A stretch of DNA of 64,000 nt, from NCBI GenBank assembly GCA_937892845.1, contig CALBGP010000021.1:62001-126000 (forward strand), in the 5' to 3' direction. The stretch comes from an uncultured Eggerthellaceae bacterium (GTDB lineage Bacteria > Actinomycetota > Coriobacteriia > Coriobacteriales > Eggerthellaceae). The notes beneath the pieces were generated by a model. The model worked only from the letters and a program-made list of their open reading frames with translations, searched no databases and was not told where the DNA came from. Position 1 is the first letter of the stretch. Every line of letters starts with the position of its first letter. The translations under genes were made by a program, and so were the position numbers. Shown here piece by piece: positions 1 through 7,553 of this stretch.

Positions 1-406
1 CACCGGCCATGTAATCGCGCTGAACGGAATTGACCGTGGGGTTCTTGTTGGAATTCTCCTGCTTGACCTCTTCGTTGTTGCACTCGATAAGCGACAGAAT
101 CTGATCGTCTGTGGTGTTGGCGACGCGCTTGAGGCTTTGAACGTAGCGGTAGATGATGTACTTGCGTGCGACAGAGAAGCAGCCGGCGGCCATGATGCGG
201 TCTTCCACCATGTCCTGGACCTCTTCGACCGAAACGGTATGCCCGCACGTCTCGCACTGCTCGGCAACCTGACGCGCGGCATCCAGAATCTGAGAATCGG
301 TGAGCTGCTCAGGTGCCGGAACCTCCTTGTTGGCACCCTTGATGGCGTTGATGATCTTCTCTATATCGAAGATGGCTTCCGTTCCGCTTCTCTTGATGAT
401 CTTCAT
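1..406 (-). CDS. nrdD: Anaerobic ribonucleoside-triphosphate reductase, N-terminal part (runs off left edge)
   Basis: Reading the minus strand from an ATG at 406 gives 135 open codons to the window edge. The product begins MKIIKRSGTEAIFDIEKI, an ATP-cone (nucleotide-binding allosteric domain, about residues 3-90). It continues into the class III reductase signature NSNKNPTVNSVQRDYMAG near residue 120. The family makes dNTPs from ribonucleoside triphosphates under anoxia with a glycyl radical installed by NrdG; the catalytic and glycyl-radical parts lie outside the window. The promoter region carries NrdR-box-like sites (separate entry) and diverges from the cadC operon. The start is supported by family alignment from memory; a weak AGGG lies about 7 bases upstream. 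Confidence 0.93.
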   Translation of the reverse strand, partial: MKIIKRSGTEAIFDIEKIINAIKGANKEVPAPEQLTDSQILDAARQVAEQCETCGHTVSVEEVQDMVEDRIMAAGCFSVARKYIIYRYVQSLKRVANTTDDQILSLIECNNEEVKQENSNKNPTVNSVQRDYMAG

Positions 407-479
407 GTGAACAACCCTATCCGTACAGGGGAGCAGCAAGCCCCCGATAATTGACCTGGCACATAGTACACCAAGTTAG

Positions 480-527
480 GCACTACATATTGTGGATATT
501 TACCACTGGTGCATCAATTTCTAGTAT
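480..527 (-). promoter_or_regulatory. Pair of NrdR-box-like sites upstream of nrdD
   Basis: The 16-mer at 480-495 (GCACTACATATTGTGG) matches the NrdR-box consensus acaCwAtATaTwGtgt at 13 of 16 positions. A weaker copy at 512-527 matches 10 of 16, with its start 32 bp away, near the three-helical-turn spacing typical of NrdR box pairs. The location 74-121 bp upstream of the nrdD start fits repression by NrdR-ATP/dATP. The nrdR gene itself is not in the window. Confidence 0.6.
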
Positions 528-693
528 GTAGAGTTTCTATGGACATATTACCTGCGGTTAACTTCCGTCTTATGAGCGGCGAACTGGGCAAACATGGCGA
601 AGGTCCGGAAATCATTGCGCTTGACAAACGGAACCGCACCGAAAAGCCCAGGTGGGCATGTTTGAGCCATGGCAATCCGCCGGATTCGGACCC

Positions 694-721
694 TTGACAC
701 CCGTCCGTTTTGGTTTATACT
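694..721 (+). promoter_or_regulatory. Sigma-70 type promoter of the cadC operon
   Basis: TTGACA (694-699), a 16-bp spacer, then TATACT (716-721). The start point would fall near 728, inside the operator described next. Confidence 0.75.
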
Positions 722-723
722 TC

Positions 724-737
724 TGAACAGTTGTTCA
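724..737 (+). promoter_or_regulatory. SmtB/CadC-type operator (perfect dyad)
   Basis: TGAACAGTTGTTCA is a perfect 6-2-6 palindrome directly after the -10 box. It has the form of operators bound by Zn/Cd-sensing SmtB/CadC/CzrA repressors. Its position implies autorepression of cadC, the HMA gene and cadA, relieved by metal. Confidence 0.75.
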
Positions 738-755
738 TATGTCGAAAGGTTCATC

Positions 756-1166
756 ATGGATTTCCGGCCAACCGAATCCGCCGGCGCTGCGCTTGCCGAA
801 GAGACCTCGGAAACACCTGGGACGCGCGTCTGCGAAGAAACCTGCGCTGATTGTCCCGACGAGGCCCTCAGCACTGCGGAGATGCCCGAAGAAGAGCTCC
901 TCTACGAGCTTGCCGACCTGTTCAAGGTGTTCGGAGACACCACGCGCATCAAGATCCTCTACTCGCTTATGGAGGAAAGCCGCTGCGTCGCGGACATCGC
1001 CGAGATTGTGGGGGCATCGCAAAGCGCCGTCTCCCATCAGCTCAGGACCCTCAAGCAGGCACGCCTGGTCCGCTTCCAGCGCGACGGGAAAAACGTCATC
1101 TACTCCCTATCAGACGACCATGTCCACACCATGATCGCCCAGGGACTCAACCATATCTGCGAATAG
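756..1166 (+). CDS. cadC: ArsR/SmtB-family metal-responsive repressor (CadC-like)
   Basis: A 136-residue winged-helix repressor. The HTH core ESRCVADIAEIVGASQSAVS lies near residues 73-92. The C-terminal helix has D120-x-H122-x10-H133-x2-E136, exactly the spacing of the alpha-5 Zn/Co site of SmtB and CzrA. Cysteines in the N-terminal arm (VCEETCADC) could form a CadC-like alpha-3N Cd/Pb site. The ATG at 756 is preferred because GAAAGG lies about 6 bases upstream and it follows the operator; an in-frame upstream start at 669 would put the promoter inside the gene. It leads an operon with a metallochaperone-like HMA gene and a P1B ATPase. Sensing of Zn/Cd/Pb is inferred from ligands and context. 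Confidence 0.9.
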   Translation: MDFRPTESAGAALAEETSETPGTRVCEETCADCPDEALSTAEMPEEELLYELADLFKVFGDTTRIKILYSLMEESRCVADIAEIVGASQSAVSHQLRTLKQARLVRFQRDGKNVIYSLSDDHVHTMIAQGLNHICE

Positions 1167-1187
1167 AAACCAAGAAAGGATCCAACC

Positions 1188-1421
1188 ATGAAACGTTCAT
1201 TCAAGCTCGAAAACCTCGGTTGCGCCAACTGCGCCGCCAAGATGGAATCCGACATTGCGAAGCTGGAAGGCGTAAGCGCCGCACGCATCGCATTCATGAC
1301 CCAACGACTCACCATCGAGGCGGATGATGCCTCCTTCGATTCCATCGTCGAGAAAGCGCAGAAGATCTGTGCCGGCTACGAGCCCGATTGCGTCATCGTT
1401 CGCGGAAGGCAGCGCGCATGA
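1188..1421 (+). CDS. Small heavy-metal-associated (HMA) domain protein
   Basis: A 77-residue stand-alone HMA domain with metal-binding motif GCANC (C12, C15) after the first strand, a ferredoxin-like ferry domain for soft metals. AAGGA lies 8 bases upstream of the ATG. It overlaps the following cadA by 4 bp (ATGA). The ATPase downstream lacks the usual N-terminal HMA domain, so this protein probably supplies it in trans. A copper-chaperone annotation would be possible from sequence alone, but the P1B-2 ATPase partner points to Cd/Zn/Pb. Confidence 0.88.
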   Translation: MKRSFKLENLGCANCAAKMESDIAKLEGVSAARIAFMTQRLTIEADDASFDSIVEKAQKICAGYEPDCVIVRGRQRA

Positions 1422-3349
1422 ATCTCATTTCCGCAATCAAAGCGAACAAGCGCCTTGCTCGCATAATCACGGCACTCGCCACGTTCGCCATCGTCATGGC
1501 GCTGTGCGTTTCGGGCGCGGTCGAAAACCTGGTCGGCGAATCGTATGCACTGTATGCCGAGTTCGCCCTCTATCTCATCCCCTACCTGATCGCGGGCTAT
1601 GACGTCTTAGCCAAAGCGGGGCGCAACATAGCCCATGGCCGCTTCTTCGACGAAAACTTCCTCATGAGCGTCGCAACGCTTGGCGCATTCGCCCTGGTGC
1701 TGTTCCCCGAGGGCAACCCCCACATGGCCGAAGGTGCCGCCGTCATGCTGTTCTACCAGGTGGGAGAGCTGTTCCAGGACTACGCGGTGGACAAATCCCG
1801 CGCATCCGTGGCAAAGCTCATGGACATCGCGCCCGACCATGCCACCATCAAGATTGACGGCGCATTCGTCGAAGTAGACCCCTACGACGTGGACCCGGGC
1901 AGCATCGTCTACGTCAAACCCGGCGAGCGCATCCCGCTTGACGGCGTGATCGTGGGCGGCGAATCCAGCATCGACACCTCTGCATTGACGGGCGAAGCTG
2001 CCCCGCGCAGCGCCGCCGAAGGCGACGAGGTGGTTTCCGGCTGCGTAAATCTGACGGGCGCGCTTGCCATACGCACGACGAAAGCCTACGAGGATTCCAC
2101 GGTATCGCGCATCCTGGACCTGGTGGAAAACGCAGCGGACAGGAAAGCACGGACGGAAAGCTTCATCACCCGTTTCGCCCGCCTTTACACCCCCGTCGTG
2201 TGCGGCGCAGCCCTGGCGCTGGCAGTGATCCCGCCTTTGCTGGGCGCAGGCTCGTGGCCCGAATGGATAGAGCGCGGCCTCATCTTCCTGGTCGTATCCT
2301 GCCCGTGCGCACTGGTGATCAGCGTCCCCCTGTCGTTTTTCGGCGGCATCGGCGGGGCATCGCGCGCAGGCGTGCTCATCAAGGGCAGCAATTACCTTGA
2401 GGCGCTTGCCCGCGTAGACACGGTTGTCTTCGACAAGACGGGAACGCTTACGCAGGGCGTCTTCACCATCTCCGACATCACCCCCCAGCCGGGCGCTTCG
2501 CAGGCCGAAATCATGGATATCGCAGCAAACCTGGAGCAGTTCTCCTCCCACCCCATAGCGCGATCCGTGTGCGCCGCCTACCGCGGACAAGTTGATCCCT
2601 CGCGCGCCAGCTCCGTGAAGGAAACCGCCGGCCGCGGCATCACCGCCGTGCTGGATGGCCGCCGCTGCCGTGTGGGCAACGCAAAGCTTATGGCGGAAGG
2701 GGGTGTCGAAGTCCCCGAAATAGACGAAGACACAGCCGCTACGGTCCTGCACGTTGCCGCCGACGGCCGTTACCTGGGACGCATCATGCTTGCCGACCAA
2801 CCCAAGGCGCAAGCCAAAGAGGCCATCTCCCAACTGCACGGACTGGGGGTCTCCCGCACCGTCATGCTCACGGGCGACTTCCAGCACGTCGCCGAGTCAA
2901 TAGCCTCCCAGCTGGGAATTGACGAAGTGCGCGCGCAGCTGCTTCCGCAGGACAAAGTCGAAGCAGTGGAATCGCTCATGGAAAAGCCTGCGAAAGATGC
3001 GGGAGCGCTGGCGTTCGTCGGCGACGGAATCAATGACGCGCCCGTCCTCACGCGCTCGGATGTGGGCATTGCGATGGGGGCCATGGGGTCTGATGCGGCC
3101 ATCGAAGCGGCGGATATCGTGCTCATGGACGACAATCCCCTCCATGTGGCAACCGCCGTCAAAATCTCGCGCAAGACCATGCGCATCGTTCGGCAAAACA
3201 TCGTGTTCGCCCTCGCCGTCAAGTTCGCCGTCCTGGTGCTTGCAGCAGTAGGCATAGCGAACATGTGGCTCGCCGTATTCGCCGACGTCGGCGTTGCCGT
3301 GCTGGCCATTCTCAATGCGATGCGGGCAATGAGAATCCCCGCGAAATGA
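1418..3349 (+). CDS. cadA: P1B-2 type Cd/Zn/Pb-exporting ATPase
   Basis: A 643-residue integral membrane ATPase that expels divalent soft metals. Visible motifs: TGEA in the actuator domain, CPC in the transport helix (about residue 295), phosphorylation site DKTGTLT (about 339), HP locus (SSHPIARS), and hinge GDGINDAP. The last helices carry a Lys (ALAVKFAV) and DVGVAVLAILN, the K...DxG pattern of Zn/Cd/Pb pumps rather than Cu pumps. No N-terminal CxxC domain is present; it is encoded by the preceding gene. I place the start at the ATG at 1418, which overlaps the HMA stop codon and has GGAAGG upstream; the longer in-frame start would overlap the HMA gene by 34 bases. Expression is expected from the cadC promoter. 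Confidence 0.95.
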   Translation: MNLISAIKANKRLARIITALATFAIVMALCVSGAVENLVGESYALYAEFALYLIPYLIAGYDVLAKAGRNIAHGRFFDENFLMSVATLGAFALVLFPEGNPHMAEGAAVMLFYQVGELFQDYAVDKSRASVAKLMDIAPDHATIKIDGAFVEVDPYDVDPGSIVYVKPGERIPLDGVIVGGESSIDTSALTGEAAPRSAAEGDEVVSGCVNLTGALAIRTTKAYEDSTVSRILDLVENAADRKARTESFITRFARLYTPVVCGAALALAVIPPLLGAGSWPEWIERGLIFLVVSCPCALVISVPLSFFGGIGGASRAGVLIKGSNYLEALARVDTVVFDKTGTLTQGVFTISDITPQPGASQAEIMDIAANLEQFSSHPIARSVCAAYRGQVDPSRASSVKETAGRGITAVLDGRRCRVGNAKLMAEGGVEVPEIDEDTAATVLHVAADGRYLGRIMLADQPKAQAKEAISQLHGLGVSRTVMLTGDFQHVAESIASQLGIDEVRAQLLPQDKVEAVESLMEKPAKDAGALAFVGDGINDAPVLTRSDVGIAMGAMGSDAAIEAADIVLMDDNPLHVATAVKISRKTMRIVRQNIVFALAVKFAVLVLAAVGIANMWLAVFADVGVAVLAILNAMRAMRIPAK

Positions 3350-3351
3350 AA

Positions 3352-3375
3352 GAAGGCGGTCGTATGACCGCCTTC
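3352..3375. terminator. Hairpin between convergent cadA and the DUF1648 gene
   Basis: Perfect 10-bp stem GAAGGCGGTC / GACCGCCTTC with a GTAT loop, 3 bp after the cadA stop and 23 bp from the end of the opposing gene. T-rich flanks on both sides suggest a bidirectional terminator. Confidence 0.75.
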
Positions 3376-3398
3376 AACGTTTCTACGTCCGAAACCGC

Positions 3399-4541
3399 TC
3401 ATCCCGCCAACGCGAAAGCGCCCGCCACGAACAATGCGGTCAGCGCCACAAGGGCCACGATGAGGACCCATGCCGCAGGACGCCCGAGATTCATCGTCCA
3501 GCCGATGCCGAAGCGCTCCGGCAGAAACAGCGACGCATCTTCTCGGTTGAAATAGAAGATGCCGAGCTTCCAATGCTCATCATCGTCCATGGGCAAACCA
3601 TCCTTGTCGGCCATGCGTGCGAACATGCGCGCGCCGGCCTGACCGTACACGGCAGAAATGGCCACCGCCCCAACCAACATGGGTATCACGGCAATCAACA
3701 CGGCTGCGCCCGCAACGCCAAGTTCGATGGTTCCCAACGAAGATAGCTCGAAGACAATGCCCAGGACCGCAGAGAGAAGCAAACCCGACGCAATCAGGTA
3801 GATGCTCTGGGCGCGGGCGAAGGCCCCATACGCATACGCCGATGCCGCAGGCCTATCGGGATTGACAGGGGCCTTCGAACGCACGATGATCCAGTGGCTG
3901 AACATGAAGGTAGCCGCCAGGAACAGCTGAATGAAAACAGGGAATGCCGCTTGCCCCGGCGATTTCTCCTGCCAATCCGTCACATTGCCCGAAAAATCAG
4001 CATGCATGGGAATCAGATCCGGCATATGGGGATAGGCAATCACCGCAATTCCCGCAGTCAGGGCAATCACGGGCACATAGAGCAGATTCCACCACAAAGA
4101 GACCGCCCGGGGGAATTCGGTCGCAGAAACCACTGCAGCAGTCTGCGCCGAATCCGACACCCACCCCTCAGCCAGCTTGAGGGCGGCAACCTTCTTGCGG
4201 TAATGCAGCATGAGGGCGAACGACGAAACGACGGGAACCAACGTGGCAAGCAGTACCACGACCGTCAGCACGCCAGGGTTCGCGTCAACGCGGGCAGGGC
4301 CCATGGCCAACGGCACCGCCGCAACGAAAACCGTCGCCACCACCGTGATGACGACCATGATGGCGGTATAGCGCTTCTTGAGCGCGACGATGCGCGGGTC
4401 ACGCTGCGCGGTCTCCGGGATTGTCACCGCAAAGCACTCGCGTCGGCGCATGAGCCACGGCATGGCTGCGCTTAGGCCCCCTGCGAACAAAACCATCACG
4501 GCGAAGGCGCCCATCATGAACACGAAGAAGGAATTTCCCAT
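3399..4541 (-). CDS. DUF1648/DUF5808 multi-spanning membrane protein (SdpI-like)
   Basis: About 380 residues with roughly nine hydrophobic segments. It contains a DUF1648-type signature (MPDLIPMHADFSGNVTDW) and a C-terminal HWKLGIFYFNREDASLFLPE segment typical of DUF5808. Related proteins sit beside YtrA-type GntR repressors, and some confer immunity to membrane-active toxins (SdpI). The exact function is unknown. The ATG at 4541 overlaps the stop of the upstream regulator by one base (TGATG) and has GGGAGGGG upstream, so translational coupling is likely; a GTG at 4544 is an alternative start. Confidence 0.8.
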   Translation of the reverse strand: MGNSFFVFMMGAFAVMVLFAGGLSAAMPWLMRRRECFAVTIPETAQRDPRIVALKKRYTAIMVVITVVATVFVAAVPLAMGPARVDANPGVLTVVVLLATLVPVVSSFALMLHYRKKVAALKLAEGWVSDSAQTAAVVSATEFPRAVSLWWNLLYVPVIALTAGIAVIAYPHMPDLIPMHADFSGNVTDWQEKSPGQAAFPVFIQLFLAATFMFSHWIIVRSKAPVNPDRPAASAYAYGAFARAQSIYLIASGLLLSAVLGIVFELSSLGTIELGVAGAAVLIAVIPMLVGAVAISAVYGQAGARMFARMADKDGLPMDDDEHWKLGIFYFNREDASLFLPERFGIGWTMNLGRPAAWVLIVALVALTALFVAGAFALAG

Positions 4542-4939
4542 CACTTCCCCTCCCTATCGAAAACCTCATGCGCAACGCAAGAGACGCAACCGACGAAATC
4601 CTCAAACGAGCCGCCCCGGGCCTTGACCTCAAGAGCCAAGGAGCGCAACGACTGCTCCAGCTGCAGCAGTCCGGCCCCATCGGCGCCAGAACGGAGAGCA
4701 GCGGGATCGGCAATGAACGCCCCGCTTCGACCGCACATGACGATATAGCCGTCATCGCGCAGCACAGCGTAGGCCTTGTTCACGGTATGCAGATTGATTC
4801 CTAAGTCGGCGGCAAGCTTGCGCACACTGGGCAGCGCGTCGCCCGGCTGCAAAGATCCTTCGGCAATGGCCTCTATGATCCGGGCACGAATCTGCACGTA
4901 AATGGGATCAGACGAATTCTGATCTATTCTCAGAATCAC
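4541..4939 (-). CDS. GntR-family repressor, YtrA subfamily
   Basis: A 132-residue short GntR regulator. A winged helix at the N terminus (DPIYVQIRARIIEAI, then LPSVRKLAADLGINLHTVNKAY) is followed by a short helical tail, the YtrA arrangement. GTG start with an ideal AAGGAGG. It is cotranscribed with the DUF1648 membrane protein. YtrA-type regulators usually repress their own operon and respond to cell-envelope stress or antibiotics. A dyad overlapping its -10 box (next entry) supports autoregulation. The inducer cannot be told from sequence. Confidence 0.88.
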   Translation of the reverse strand: MILRIDQNSSDPIYVQIRARIIEAIAEGSLQPGDALPSVRKLAADLGINLHTVNKAYAVLRDDGYIVMCGRSGAFIADPAALRSGADGAGLLQLEQSLRSLALEVKARGGSFEDFVGCVSCVAHEVFDREGK

Positions 4940-4981
4940 AGGTCCTCCTTCCGCTGAGCATACTTTCGCCTTAACATGAAC

Positions 4982-5021
4982 CTGTTATATTTATTATAGA
5001 ACAGCTAGAACAATTGCGCAA
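4982..5021 (-). promoter_or_regulatory. Promoter and operator-like dyad of the GntR operon
   Basis: On the minus strand TTGCGC (5021-5016), 17-bp spacer, TATAAT (4998-4993). Across and beyond the -10 lies an imperfect dyad with arms CTGTTATAT (4982-4990) and ATAGAACAG (4996-5004), 8 of 9 complementary. This is the expected place for the YtrA-type repressor to bind. Confidence 0.6.
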
Positions 5022-5422
5022 CGAATCGGGACCGACCGGGCAATCAGCACGCCCCGCCCCGTGAAAAGACCGTGGAGTCCCCTGCGCCCAGGTTGACCGC
5101 CGAAGCGCTGAGGGGTTAAGGTACCCGCCATGTTTTCTTCCGTGGCACATATCTACCGGCATAATCGCCTGCTCAACGCCTTCGCCTCAAGCGAGTCGAC
5201 GCGTCATCATCAGGGTGCCACCAGCCTTTCGGCAATGCTCATCTAATTCCAACCGAATACCCGCGCGACAACACTCCAGCGCCGTCCGAAAGGACGCGCG
5301 TCTGAACCTGCGCGCTCTTGGCCGCATGCGGTGCAGTTTCGTGCGCACTCATTCTGCCGAAACCCAGGGCGCAGCCGCGCTTATCTGAAACCTATACCGA
5401 ACTAAGAGAAAGGACCGTTCTT
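5022..5422. other. About 400 bp without a recognised gene, upstream of the drug exporter
   Basis: No convincing protein gene or known riboswitch family was recognised. One hairpin-capable segment is present at 5079-5115 (CCCCTGCGC pairing with GCGC-TG-AGGGG). Otherwise it holds the 5' region of the exporter operon; I could not place its promoter with confidence. Confidence 0.4.
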
Positions 5423-6901
5423 TTGAGCTCTACCCGCACTACGAAATCATCCGCGAACAACGCACAGACGAAATCCCTGCGCAAAACGGAGCGCCACGAC
5501 ATCCTGGTTGTGGGCGTCATCATCGCCGGTGCCTTCCTGGCCATCCTCAATCAGACCGTTTTGGCTCCGGCGCTTCCCGGCCTCATGGATTCCTTCCAGG
5601 TCAACGCAGGCACGGCACAATGGGTGACAAGCATCTACATGCTGATCAACGGCATCATGGTTCCCATTTCGGCATACCTCATCGATAAGTTCCCCACACG
5701 CAACCTGTTCTTCGCCTCCATGGGCGTCTTCATCGCCGGCACCGTGGTATGCGCCATGGCTCCCAGCTTCGAAATCCTCATCGCAGGCCGTATCCTGCAG
5801 GCTGCAGGCGCTGGCGTCCAGATGCCGCTTGTAGCCGTGGTCCCCATGCTGGTCTTCCCGCCCGAGAAACGCGGCACCGCCATGGGCATGGCCGGCATCG
5901 TCATGTCCGTCGCCCCTGCAGCAGGCCCCGTGGCGGCCGGCATGATCATCGATTCCATGGGCTGGCGCGCCATGTTCTGGTCCATCGCGCCCCTGGGCGT
6001 TCTGGTCCTGGTGGTCAGCTTCTTCCTGCTGGGCAATGTGGGCACGGTCAAAAATCCCAAGCTCGACATGCCTTCGGTCCTGCTCTCCACCGTTGCCTTC
6101 GGCGGGCTTCTGTACGGATTCTCCAGCGCATCCTCACTTGGATGGACCAACCCCATCGTCATCGCCGTCATCGTCATCGGCGCCGCATGCCTGGTATGCT
6201 TCGTCCGCAGGCAGAAGAAGCTTGAGGAGCCCTTGCTGGATCTGAGCACCCTATCCTCCCCCGTCTTCGCCGCATCCGCGATCATCGTCACGCTGATTAA
6301 CTGCGCCGCCGCGGTGACCAACGTCACGCTGCCTATCTTCCTGCAAAACGTCCTGGGCGCCAGCGCTTTCGAAACCGGCATGGTAATGATGCCCGCCGCA
6401 GCCGTGGGAATCCTGATCAGCCCGCTTTCGGGCATCGTCTTCGACAAGTTCGGCCCGCGCGGCATCGTGCTGGGCGGCTTGGCTGTCATGAGCGCGGCCC
6501 TGTTCGGGTTCACGCAGATCGGTGCGGGAACCTCCCTCTTCGTTGCCGCGGCGCTGTGCACGGCAATGGCAGCCGGCCAGACCATGGCGAACATGCCCGC
6601 CAACACATGGGGCATCAATGCTCTGTCCAACGACAAGATCGCCCATGGCAATGCCATCAGCAATACGGGGCGCCAGGTGGGCGGCGCCATAAGCACCGCA
6701 CTGATCGTCACGGTCATGACCATGGTCACATCCGCGAATGCGGGGTCGGGACTTGTGGAATCCACCGCCGCAGGCGTTCAGGCGGCTTACGGAATCTGTG
6801 CGCTGGTCGGCGCTGCAACCCTGGTGTACGCTATCGTCAAAGTTCGCTCCGCCAAGAAAACCGCATCCGCGGAAGCCGCAGCTGAGAGCAAGGAGGCTTA
6901 A
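5423..6901 (+). CDS. DHA2-family (EmrB/QacA-like) multidrug efflux MFS transporter
   Basis: About 492 residues with some 14 hydrophobic helices. The sequence shows an MFS motif after helix 2 (LIDKFPTRNLFF), the antiporter motif in helix 5 (GMAGIVMSVAPAAGPVAAG) and a C-terminal Lys/Ala tail. The family exports hydrophobic drugs by proton antiport. I prefer the TTG at 5423 because GAAAGGA sits 8 bases upstream; the longer frame from 5318 adds a low-hydrophobicity stretch unlike the family. It is followed 3 bp later by a CBS-domain gene with a strong AAGGAGG, so both are probably one transcript. Substrate unknown. Confidence 0.88.
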   Translation: MSSTRTTKSSANNAQTKSLRKTERHDILVVGVIIAGAFLAILNQTVLAPALPGLMDSFQVNAGTAQWVTSIYMLINGIMVPISAYLIDKFPTRNLFFASMGVFIAGTVVCAMAPSFEILIAGRILQAAGAGVQMPLVAVVPMLVFPPEKRGTAMGMAGIVMSVAPAAGPVAAGMIIDSMGWRAMFWSIAPLGVLVLVVSFFLLGNVGTVKNPKLDMPSVLLSTVAFGGLLYGFSSASSLGWTNPIVIAVIVIGAACLVCFVRRQKKLEEPLLDLSTLSSPVFAASAIIVTLINCAAAVTNVTLPIFLQNVLGASAFETGMVMMPAAAVGILISPLSGIVFDKFGPRGIVLGGLAVMSAALFGFTQIGAGTSLFVAAALCTAMAAGQTMANMPANTWGINALSNDKIAHGNAISNTGRQVGGAISTALIVTVMTMVTSANAGSGLVESTAAGVQAAYGICALVGAATLVYAIVKVRSAKKTASAEAAAESKEA

Positions 6902-6904
6902 GCC

Positions 6905-7399
6905 ATGCCCATGAATTCAACTTCCGTCGGCGCCATCATGGAACGCGACGCCTATTGGTGCCGCAGCGACGCCACCCTCAAAAACGTCACCAAGCAGCTC
7001 ATTGAGCTTGGCGTAAGCAGCCTGCCCGTCGTGGACGAGGACATGCGCGTCGTGGGCTTCATCAGCGACGGCGACATCATGCGCGCCATCGCCGAACATA
7101 AGACGCACTCGATCTTCTCCGGCGGCGCCGCCACCATGCTCTATTACGACGACGAGAGCATCGAGCAGAAGGTGCTCGCACTTCGCAGCCGCAGCGTCAT
7201 GGAGCTTGCCGCACGCAAGGTGCTCTGCGTCACGGAGAACCAGAGCATTGGCAGGGTTGCTGACATCCTGGCGAAAAAGAAGTTCAAGAAGCTGCCCGTG
7301 ATTGACGGTGAAGGCCGCCTGGTGGGCATTGTCCGCCGCTCCAGCATCATGCGCTACGCCTTCGACCTGCTCTTCCATACCGAAAAGGGCGAGAACTGA
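6905..7399 (+). CDS. Tandem CBS-domain protein
   Basis: A 164-residue soluble protein made of two CBS domains: residues about 5-60 (VGAIMERDAYWCRSDATL...LPVVDEDMRVVGFISDGDIM) and about 95-155 (VMELAARKVLCVTENQSI...LPVIDGEGRLVGIVRRSSIM). Such pairs bind adenine nucleotides and act as energy or redox sensors. Coupling to a multidrug exporter 3 bp upstream is not a standard arrangement and hints at nucleotide-responsive control of export or an accessory role; this is inference. Start ATG with AAGGAGG at 6890-6896. Confidence 0.88.
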   Translation: MPMNSTSVGAIMERDAYWCRSDATLKNVTKQLIELGVSSLPVVDEDMRVVGFISDGDIMRAIAEHKTHSIFSGGAATMLYYDDESIEQKVLALRSRSVMELAARKVLCVTENQSIGRVADILAKKKFKKLPVIDGEGRLVGIVRRSSIMRYAFDLLFHTEKGEN

Positions 7400-7500
7400 C
7401 GCGACTCGGCGATCAATTGCCACCACGACAAAACCCAACCCGGCAGATTGCAGCCAGCGCTTTCGATGAATTTCATCATCGTGCGAACCCGACCGCAATC

Positions 7501-7533
7501 AAAAAAACGCCGCCCTGAATGCAGGGCGGCGTT
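7501..7533 (-). terminator. Rho-independent terminator of the first flavoprotein gene
   Basis: Perfect 13-bp stem (7504-7516 with 7521-7533, loop AATG). On the minus strand it is followed by a T tract, 20 bp after the stop of the 7554-9290 gene. Confidence 0.88.
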
Positions 7534-7553
7534 TGGGAGGGGTCAGGCAATTG

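Noticed and set aside
1607..2887. A 426-codon minus-strand frame opposite cadA
   Set aside because: Antisense shadow; cadA has every P-type ATPase motif.
5040..5160. A known riboswitch upstream of the exporter (guanidine, SAM, glycine and cobalamin types considered)
   Set aside because: Conserved core motifs of these classes were not found.
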